From: CANLBN01 sp047634655
GTDB lineage: Bacteria; Pseudomonadota; Gammaproteobacteria; Pseudomonadales; Cellvibrionaceae
Assembly: GCA_047634655.1 (NCBI GenBank)
Contig: JBLIHY010000032.1
Location: forward strand, 1 to 21,967
Reading direction: 5' to 3'
Length of the DNA: 21,967 bases
The notes below the pieces were generated by a model. The model saw only the letters and a list, made by a program, of their open reading frames with translations. It made no database searches and was not told the origin of the DNA. Both the position numbers and the translations under genes were made by a program. Below, piece by piece: positions 16,429-21,967 of this stretch (position 1 is the stretch's first letter; each line of letters starts with the position of its first letter).

Positions 16429-16696
16429 CTAAAAACTCAGTCTAGGCTGTAAGTTTCCACAATAAAAATACAGCCTCAAATACTGAGCCAATCTTTCGAT
16501 AAGTCTGCGCTCTAGAAAACAGCGCCGAAAAAGCTTCCCTAGCCACTTCAACAACAAGCGGAAGTTGGTACACAGCACCGCCCTTTGTCGATCACCTAAT
16601 TGGCTTTTCAGTAATTTCGACCTAAATGCCCATCACTTTTTAAATAGCCAATAACGGGTTCAACCACACTATTCCGTCGCAATTCTCTTTTGATAT
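16429..16696 (-). pseudogene. Decayed IS5-type transposase, C-terminal remnant
   Basis: The minus strand reads DIKRELRRNSVVEPVIGYLK and then SDGHLGRNY, the C-terminal DDE-region signature of IS5-family transposases (R-R-x-S-x-x-E-P-V-I-G-H-x-K, with the catalytic glutamate in EP). A one-base frameshift follows. A second frame then continues LKSQLGDRQRAVL and NFRLLLKWLGKLFR, again matching the family's C-terminus but with a few codons missing. Upstream at about 16770-16796 the sequence resembles the family's GYRGH motif out of frame. The first catalytic region is missing. It is inactive and sits directly behind rnfE. Confidence 0.75.
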
Positions 16697-17024
16697 CCTC
16701 ACGTCACGAACCACACACCTCAAACGCACTTGAAGAAATTTCTCCCGACGCCCCACGTCGTTTCAGTTGCTTCGCATGACGATAGCAAACCGACATCATT
16801 ACGCAATAAATCCTCAGGTTTTGGCAAATCAGCAGGGGTGGATTTCATCAAGAACCACTCTCAAATTGTAAGGTCTTGATTACTATAACCAAAAAATCTT
16901 GAACCAAGAAACCTGGCAATTTAGTGTGCGGATTTTGATGAATAGTAGGTCTAAGTTACTGAGACTGGAGAGTTTTTAACGGGAGACGACTCTTTCATGA
17001 AAATGTTTTTATTCGGATTTCTCT
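16697..17024. other. Gene-free stretch upstream of the IS remnant
   Basis: Probably further transposase debris in its first 150 bp: minus-strand fragments reading MKSTPADLPKPEDLLRNDV and YRHAKQLKRRG lie in different frames. The remaining ~170 bp up to the groEL terminator shows no gene, hairpin or repeat that I can support. Confidence 0.4.
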
Positions 17025-17055
17025 AAAAAAAACGGCCCTAAAAAGGGCCGTTTTT
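17025..17055 (-). terminator. Rho-independent terminator of groESL
   Basis: A perfect GC-rich stem ACGGCCC/GGGCCGT with A/T-rich flanks lies 34 bp after the groEL stop. On the minus strand it is followed by a run of eight T. A T5 run on the plus side may let it also stop transcripts arriving from the rnf side. Confidence 0.9.
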
Positions 17056-17088
17056 AAATTGCGAAGTCGCAAGGTTGGCAAAGATGGA

Positions 17089-18747
17089 TTACATCATGCC
17101 GCCCATACCACCCATACCGCCCATACCGCCCATACCACCCATGTCTGGGGCTGAAGCTGCTGATTTATCTTCTGGCAGATCGGCAATCATGGCTTCAGTG
17201 GTAATCATCAGACCAGCGATAGATGCGGCAGCCTGAAGCGCAGTGCGAGTAACCTTAGCGGGATCTAAGATACCCATTTTCAGCATATCGCCATATTCAC
17301 CGGACGCGGCGTTGTAACCGTAGTTACCTTTGCCTTGCCTAACCTTGTCAGCAACGACAGAGGCTTCAGCGCCCGCATTGGCAACAATCTGGCGTAGGGG
17401 TGCTTCCATGGCGCGCAAGGCGAGGGCTATACCCGCGTTTTGATCTTCATTATCACCAACCGTATCTACTATCGCTGCAACAGCTCGAATTAGTGCGGTT
17501 CCACCACCGGGGACAACGCCCTCTTCAACAGCGGCGCGAGTGGCGTGCAGTGCATCTTCAACTCGAGCTTTCTTCTCTTTCATTTCCACTTCAGTGGCAG
17601 CGCCTACTTTAATGACGGCAACACCGCCAGCTAGTTTAGCCTTGCGTTCCTGGAGCTTTTCTTTATCGTAATCGGAAGATGTTTCTTTGATTTGTGCATC
17701 GATTTGAGAAACCCGAGACTTAATCGCCGCGGGGTCGCCAGCGCCATCGACAATCACTGTATTTTCTTTGTTCATAGTGATGCGTTTGGCAGATCCCAAG
17801 AGTTCCAAAGATGCGCTTTCCAAATCGATAGCTGTTTCTTCAGAAATAACCGTACCACCGGTTAAGACAGCGATATCTTCCAGCATAGCTTTTCGACGAT
17901 CACCGAATCCTGGAGCTTTACAGGCAGACACTTTGACAATGCCGCGCATATTGTTGACTACTAGAGTCGCTAATGCCTCACCTTCAACATCTTCTGCAAT
18001 GATAACCAGAGGTCTGCCGGCTTTGGCAACGGCTTCCAACAGAGGCAGCATTTCACGGATGCTAGAGATTTTCTTTTCGACGAGAAGGACGAAGGGAGTT
18101 TCCTGCTCAACCGTCATATTTTCTTGGTTGGTAATAAAGTAAGGGGAAAGATAACCGCGATCGAACTGCATACCTTCAACCACATCCAGTTCATTTTCTA
18201 AACCGCTGCCTTCCTCTACGGTAATAACGCCTTCCTTACCTACTTTCTCCATGGCTTCAGCAATGATAGAACCTACCTCCACATCGGAGTTAGCTGAGAT
18301 AGTGCCAACTTGAGCAATGGACTTGGTGTCTGTACAGGGTTGAGCGGTGGACTGAATATACTTCACAGCAGCAATTACCGCTTTGTCGATACCACGTTTC
18401 AAATCCATTGGATTCATACCGGCGGCAACCGATTTCAAGCCTTCTTGAAGGATGGATTGAGCGAGAACGGTTGCTGTCGTTGTGCCATCACCGGCATCGT
18501 CGGAAGCTCTAGAGGCAACTTCTTTTGCCATTTGGGCGCCCATGTTTTCGAACTTGTCTTTCAGTTCGATTTCTTTAGCGACCGATACGCCATCTTTGGT
18601 AACGGTTGGCGCACCATAAGATTTATCGAGAACCACATTGCGACCTTTAGGACCCAGGGTCACTTTAACCGCATCTGCGAGAATGTTTACGCCGGCCATC
18701 ATTCTTTGGCGAGCGCTGTTTCCGAATAGTACTTCTTTTCCTGACAT
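17089..18747 (-). CDS. groEL: GroEL chaperonin (Cpn60)
   Basis: ATP-driven double-ring chaperonin that folds proteins with GroES in the cytoplasm. 552 aa, normal length. The N-terminus (GKEVLFGNSARQRM) is followed by VKVTLGPKGRNVVLDKSYGA, the TKDGVSVAKEIEL loop and the ATPase motif GDGTTTATVLAQ. VVPGGGTALIRA occurs in the second equatorial part, and the flexible (GGM)n tail ends in GGMM. The start ATG has an AAGGT ribosome binding site. It follows groES by 89 bp in one operon and is closed by a strong terminator. The N-terminus is somewhat divergent (SGKEVLFGNSARQRMMAGVN instead of the common AAKDVKFGND). Confidence 0.99.
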   Translation of the reverse strand: MSGKEVLFGNSARQRMMAGVNILADAVKVTLGPKGRNVVLDKSYGAPTVTKDGVSVAKEIELKDKFENMGAQMAKEVASRASDDAGDGTTTATVLAQSILQEGLKSVAAGMNPMDLKRGIDKAVIAAVKYIQSTAQPCTDTKSIAQVGTISANSDVEVGSIIAEAMEKVGKEGVITVEEGSGLENELDVVEGMQFDRGYLSPYFITNQENMTVEQETPFVLLVEKKISSIREMLPLLEAVAKAGRPLVIIAEDVEGEALATLVVNNMRGIVKVSACKAPGFGDRRKAMLEDIAVLTGGTVISEETAIDLESASLELLGSAKRITMNKENTVIVDGAGDPAAIKSRVSQIDAQIKETSSDYDKEKLQERKAKLAGGVAVIKVGAATEVEMKEKKARVEDALHATRAAVEEGVVPGGGTALIRAVAAIVDTVGDNEDQNAGIALALRAMEAPLRQIVANAGAEASVVADKVRQGKGNYGYNAASGEYGDMLKMGILDPAKVTRTALQAAASIAGLMITTEAMIADLPEDKSAASAPDMGGMGGMGGMGGMGGMM

Positions 18748-18836
18748 GATTTTTTACCTTAAATATATATTCGATCAAAAATAGTTAATGAAAACAGTGT
18801 GCAGAAGATTTCGTCTTATTGACTGATCAGCTACTC

Positions 18837-19127
18837 TTATTTAATGGTGGCTTTTATGTCCGACTCGCTAATGATAATCAGCTCTTCGCCATCAACTTCT
18901 ATCGTATCGCTACCAGCATATTTTCCAAAAACGACGACATCGCCCACGCTTACAGCGACAGGACGCACCGAGCCATCATCCATTGCGCGGCCAATACCAA
19001 CGGCAACGACTTCGCCTCGATTGGGTTTTTCTTTCGCGGAATTGGGTAATACGATCCCGCCTGCAGTCACGCCTTCTTCTTCCTGACGGCGAACGACGAC
19101 ACGGTCGTAAAGAGGATGAATCTTCAT
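18837..19127 (-). CDS. groES: GroES co-chaperonin (Cpn10)
   Basis: Ten-kDa lid of the GroEL chamber; 96 aa from the ATG at 19127 (MKIHPLYDRVVVRRQEEE), the standard start and length. The mobile loop EEGVTAGGIVLPNSAKEKP (about residues 17-35) binds GroEL. The roof and core segments GEVVAVG and GDVVVFGKYAG are conserved. The frame remains open upstream to 19181, but the GGAG ribosome binding site and family length favour 19127. First gene of the groESL operon, with a sigma-32-type promoter 115 bp upstream. Confidence 0.98.
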   Translation of the reverse strand: MKIHPLYDRVVVRRQEEEGVTAGGIVLPNSAKEKPNRGEVVAVGIGRAMDDGSVRPVAVSVGDVVVFGKYAGSDTIEVDGEELIIISESDIKATIK

Positions 19128-19241
19128 TTTTGATACTCCAAGTAAGTTATGTTTTAAAACAGGGTTAGCCGATTCGCTCAAACTGGAAGTCTTTTTTTAG
19201 TTGTAGACTGTCGGTTTGGACGTTATCTCAGGACGCTGTTT

Positions 19242-19270
19242 ATATTTGGGCCTGGCCAATCCATTTCAAG
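19242..19270 (-). promoter_or_regulatory. Sigma-32 (RpoH) type heat-shock promoter of groESL
   Basis: On the minus strand CTTGAAA (19264-19270), a 13-bp spacer and CCCAAATAT (19242-19250) match the sigma-32 consensus CTTGAAA-N13-15-CCCCATnT with the correct spacing. It is oriented toward groES, about 115 bp upstream of its start. No CIRCE element is seen, as expected for gammaproteobacteria. Confidence 0.85.
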
Positions 19271-19319
19271 GAAGAAATTTACTTTTTTTATTGAAGGAAG
19301 AAATTTACTTTTTTTATTG
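19268..19319. repeat. Perfect 26-bp tandem duplication adjoining the groE promoter
   Basis: The sequence AAGGAAGAAATTTACT followed by TTTTTTATTG occurs twice without mismatch (19268-19293 and 19294-19319). Its right edge lies 10 bp from the fxsA stop. Its left edge runs into the -35 box of the groE promoter, so on the minus strand two A-tracts stand directly upstream of -35. Confidence 0.95.
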
Positions 19320-19329
19320 TCTGTGAACG

Positions 19330-19776
19330 TCATTCATCGCGATCGCGCTTAAAATCACCCTCGATAACTCGATCGGACTGATGGCGACGGCGGCCAGGCG
19401 GTACCTGAAAGTGAAAGCGCCCCTTTTGCAGAGCGTAGCGAAGCAAGAACTGAACAAGCCAGGTCCGAATGCCGGGTATTAAGCAAGCAAAACCAATAGC
19501 GTCGGTAAAAAAACCGGGCGTCAACAACAGAGCGCCAGCGAAGGCATAGAAAACGGCATCGGCGATCTCGCGAACCGGTAACTCGTTGGCCTGAAGTTTG
19601 CGACGGGCACTGGACATAGTACTGATACCCTGGATCCTCAAAAGCTGTAGGCCAATAATCGCCGTCAGAAAAACCAGCCCAATGGTTGGCAGCGCACCGA
19701 TTGCGCCTCCCACCTTGATAAGCAACCACATTTCGACGATGGGAACGACAATAAAAATAATAAGTAGAGTACGCAA
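19330..19776 (-). CDS. fxsA: FxsA membrane protein
   Basis: Small cytoplasmic-membrane protein; in E. coli FxsA overexpression relieves F-plasmid exclusion of phage T7, and its normal role is unclear. The product from the TTG at 19776 is 148 aa (E. coli 158). It has membrane segments near 3-20 (RTLLIIFIVVPIVEMWLLIKVG), 25-42 and 70-100 (AFAGALLLTPGFFTDAIG), and a basic C-terminal tail. Conserved family features are PIVEMWLLIKVG and LLLTPGFFTDAIG. The frame is open to an ATG at 19875, but the added 33 residues are unlike FxsA. GGAG lies 6 nt before the TTG, so TTG is preferred. It stands before groESL, an arrangement also found in E. coli. Confidence 0.88.
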   Translation of the reverse strand: MRTLLIIFIVVPIVEMWLLIKVGGAIGALPTIGLVFLTAIIGLQLLRIQGISTMSSARRKLQANELPVREIADAVFYAFAGALLLTPGFFTDAIGFACLIPGIRTWLVQFLLRYALQKGRFHFQVPPGRRRHQSDRVIEGDFKRDRDE

Positions 19777-19884
19777 ATTGAGCTCCGGTATAAGAAGTCT
19801 GGATAGCCTATAGATCTGGAGATGAGTGGAGATAATACAAGGGTATACATGCGACTGAGTCAATCCCAGCGCCATCCGCTCGCC

Positions 19885-19901
19885 AGTGATATTTTATCAC
19901 T
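19885..19901. repeat. Hairpin between ampG-like gene and fxsA
   Basis: AGTGATA-AAA-TATCACT on the minus strand directly follows the permease stop codon. It is a perfect 7-bp stem without a T-run: possibly a weak terminator or mRNA 3' stabiliser. Confidence 0.45.
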
Positions 19902-21188
19902 TTAATAGTGGTTAATGCGCTTTGCCAACAACATCAACATCAACAATGCGGGTACCACCATCAGCGCCGTGATGAGGAAAAATAGCGGCCAATTGCCATC
20001 GAGATAGTCCACCATAATACCGCTAAAGGCGGCAAGTGTCGTTCTACCAAAATTTCCTAACGATGCCAGCAAGGCATATTGCGTAGCGGTGTAAGCTCGG
20101 TTCGTTAAGTAGGAGATAAATGATACAAAGGCCACAGTTGCGAACGACGCCGTAAAATTATCGACAATAATCGCCGCTGCAAATAGCGATTTAACCGGTC
20201 CCACCAGAGCAATCCAGGAAAACATCAAATTGGTTGCCGCCATGGCGATTCCACTGATCATCAATCCCTTAACAAGGCCGAAGCGGATGTTAAGGGCGCT
20301 GGCAATGAGTGAAAAAATAATAATCACCCACCAGCCAATCATTTTCGAGTAAATACCTATGTCGGTATTACTAAAGCCAATTTCTTTATAGAACACGATC
20401 GACATACGACCGAGAAAGGCTTCGCCAATCTTAAAGGTAATGACAAACAGCAGCAGCGCAAGCGCAAACTTCAAACCGTTGCGCTGAAAAAACTCGCGAA
20501 AGGGTTGTGCAATCATATGGGCGATGGAATCGAGTAAAGAGCGCTGTTTATCCCGCCCGACGAATGATGCCGTCGGCTCAGAAATGCGATATATGAATAA
20601 CATGCCCGCGACAATAAACAACGAGAGACACAAATAAACATGCTTCCATTCAATACCTACCCGGTCGGATAAAATTAACGCCAAGGCACCGGGCAGTGAG
20701 TAACCGGTCCACCAACCGCAGGTGCTCATAGCGGCGACGACGGGTATTCTACGCGATTCTTCGACACCAATAATCTCGATGCGGTAGGCATCGATAGCGA
20801 CATCCTGAGTCGCCGAAGCGGTAGCGATTCCCAGCGCCAGCAGGCCAGTCCACAGCAAATTAGAAGCTGGATTGGTAAAAGCAATCGATAAAACAAACAG
20901 CAGAAGTAGTAGCTGCATGACGAATATCCAGCCGCGGCGGCGGCCCCATGCAGACAGAAAGGGAATTTTGCAGGCATCCAGAAAGGGAGCCCAGATAAAA
21001 TTAAAGGCGTAAACGACAAATATCGAACCAAAAAAACCAATAGCCGAGCGAGTTAGACCGGCTTCTTGCAGCCAGGCGGTCATCACCGAGCCAATTAACA
21101 CCCATGGAAAACCACTGATAGCGCCAAAGACAAAAACAACCAGTAAACGCCTGTCTCTATAAAGCTCTAGATAATCGCGAATACTCAC
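19902..21188 (-). CDS. ampG: AmpG-like MFS permease
   Basis: Major facilitator superfamily protein related to AmpG, which imports GlcNAc-1,6-anhydroMur-peptides released during cell-wall turnover. 428 aa with about twelve membrane segments. Features shared with AmpG are the N-terminal FGAISGFPWVLIGSVMTAWLQ, the IGFFGSIFVVYAFNFIWAPFLD stretch ending in the loop GRRRGWIFVMQ, and SATQDVAIDAYRIE. The start is a GTG at 21188 (MSIRDYLELYRDRR) without a strong ribosome binding site. Other AmpG-like transporters of unknown substrate share this fold, so the muropeptide role is inferred. It is upstream of fxsA and downstream of maf, all on the minus strand. Confidence 0.85.
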   Translation of the reverse strand: MSIRDYLELYRDRRLLVVFVFGAISGFPWVLIGSVMTAWLQEAGLTRSAIGFFGSIFVVYAFNFIWAPFLDACKIPFLSAWGRRRGWIFVMQLLLLLFVLSIAFTNPASNLLWTGLLALGIATASATQDVAIDAYRIEIIGVEESRRIPVVAAMSTCGWWTGYSLPGALALILSDRVGIEWKHVYLCLSLFIVAGMLFIYRISEPTASFVGRDKQRSLLDSIAHMIAQPFREFFQRNGLKFALALLLFVITFKIGEAFLGRMSIVFYKEIGFSNTDIGIYSKMIGWWVIIIFSLIASALNIRFGLVKGLMISGIAMAATNLMFSWIALVGPVKSLFAAAIIVDNFTASFATVAFVSFISYLTNRAYTATQYALLASLGNFGRTTLAAFSGIMVDYLDGNWPLFFLITALMVVPALLMLMLLAKRINHY

Positions 21189-21309
21189 TCGCTGGTGTCA
21201 ACTTTTATGGTTATTTTCATCAATTACTATGTGAGACCTTCGCAAGGACAGCTATTAAATTTTCAGCGCAGATGAATGCGGCCAGCTTTTAGCCGTGCCG
21301 CTCTACCAA

Positions 21310-21900
21310 CTAGTGCTGCCAAATAGGAATGTTAAATTTCGCTAAAAGTTCAGCGGTTTCTCTCAGGGGCAAACCCACCACCGCCGAATAACTGCCCTCG
21401 ATGCGTTCCACGAAAACCGCGCCCAGCCCCTGAATAGCATAGCCGCCAGCTTTATCGACGGGTTCACCACTTAACCAGTAGCGCTCGGCTTCGTCGACAG
21501 CGATAGGGCGGAAGCGCACCGAAGTAAGGTTCACTACCGACAAGGTCTGCGCCCGATAAGTGACGGCGACGGCGGTAATTACCTGGTGAGTTTTGCCAGA
21601 CAGCTGCCGCAGCCACTCGATGGCTTCGAGCCGATTATTCGGCTTTTCAAACACCTGTTCACCCAGGAGTACAATGGTATCCGCCCCCAAAACCGGGCGA
21701 TCTAACGGAGTTGCAGCGCTGGCACCGGCGACGGATTTTTCTCTAGCCAAGCGCTCGGCATAGACTTCCGGCGCTTCGGCAATTTGTCGTTGCTCTGGCA
21801 CGGAGATTTTCACCACTTCGACATCGACACCGATCTGCCGCAGCAATTCGAGGCGGCGCGGAGACTGAGAAGCCAGATAAAGCGCTGGAGAACTCGGCAT
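21310..21900 (-). CDS. maf: Maf family nucleoside triphosphate pyrophosphatase (dTTP/UTP type)
   Basis: Hydrolyses non-canonical or excess nucleotides (the YhdE-type dTTP/UTP pyrophosphatase) in the cytoplasm; linked to septum formation in some bacteria. 196 aa, the usual length. The motifs are LASQSPRRLELL (nucleotide-binding loop), GADTIVLL with the catalytic aspartate, GKTHQVITAVAV, and PVDKAGGYAIQGLGAVFVERIEGSYSAVVGLPL read across two adjoining stretches. DKAGGYAIQG is the conserved C-terminal signature. The ATG at 21900 is preceded by a weak AGGGTA. In gammaproteobacteria maf commonly precedes rng (RNase G), which would lie outside this window; this is not visible here. Confidence 0.93.
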   Translation of the reverse strand: MPSSPALYLASQSPRRLELLRQIGVDVEVVKISVPEQRQIAEAPEVYAERLAREKSVAGASAATPLDRPVLGADTIVLLGEQVFEKPNNRLEAIEWLRQLSGKTHQVITAVAVTYRAQTLSVVNLTSVRFRPIAVDEAERYWLSGEPVDKAGGYAIQGLGAVFVERIEGSYSAVVGLPLRETAELLAKFNIPIWQH

Positions 21901-21967
21901 AATCTACCCTAGTGCCTGTTTGCTAATACTATTCGGCAAGTACTGCTGGAGGCCAGTTTCTCGACCG

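Noticed and set aside
16429..17000. Intact insertion sequence with terminal repeats
   Set aside because: I could not find inverted ends or target duplications around the transposase remnant; only the C-terminal half is recognisable.
18310..18729. 139-aa plus-strand frame antisense to groEL
   Set aside because: A shadow of the conserved groEL frame with composition that mirrors the antisense codons.
21262..21312. Minus-strand AGTTGGTAGAGC, resembling a tRNA D-arm
   Set aside because: The D-stem does not pair fully, no 7-nt anticodon loop with a proper 5-bp stem follows, and no T-arm (GTTCGA) is present; judged chance or a very old remnant.

Overview
The window looks like a chromosomal segment of a gammaproteobacterium, probably a marine Cellvibrionales-type organism. 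This rests on the gene order dcd / mrp(apbC) / metG / rnfABCDGE and ampG / fxsA / groES-groEL / maf and on protein similarity read by eye; no database search was possible.

Positions 1-3900 form a metal-resistance module. A merR-type regulator cut by the window edge faces a merT-merP-merF-merA operon, followed by a possible 36-residue ORF and an ACR3 arsenite efflux gene. The promoter between merR and merT has the 19-bp spacer and dyad expected of MerR-family control. The logic is standard: MerP binds Hg(II) in the periplasm, MerT and MerF carry it inward, MerA reduces it to Hg(0), and ACR3 exports arsenite.

Positions 3900-7090 are a mixed accessory-to-core transition on the minus strand. They hold a DUF429 protein, a frameshifted GDYXXLXY-family membrane protein, a small unknown ORF and dcd. 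Two copies of a short palindromic, MITE-like repeat lie here.

Positions 7089-16421 are core metabolism: mrp (Fe-S carrier ATPase) divergent from metG (methionyl-tRNA synthetase), then the six-gene rnf/rsx operon for the membrane ferredoxin:NAD oxidoreductase or SoxR-reducing complex. A third copy of the repeat family sits inside the operon between rnfG and rnfE.

Positions 16422-17088 contain a decayed IS5-type transposase remnant. The rest (17025-21967, minus strand) is groES-groEL with a clear sigma-32-type promoter and a terminator, fxsA, an AmpG-like MFS permease and maf.

I found no convincing new biological system. The most unusual items are the three-copy repeat family with its rnfG-rnfE insertion, a 26-bp tandem duplication adjoining the groE heat-shock promoter, the mer operator and MerF cysteine variation, and the degraded genes at 5.0-5.7 kb and 16.4-16.8 kb.
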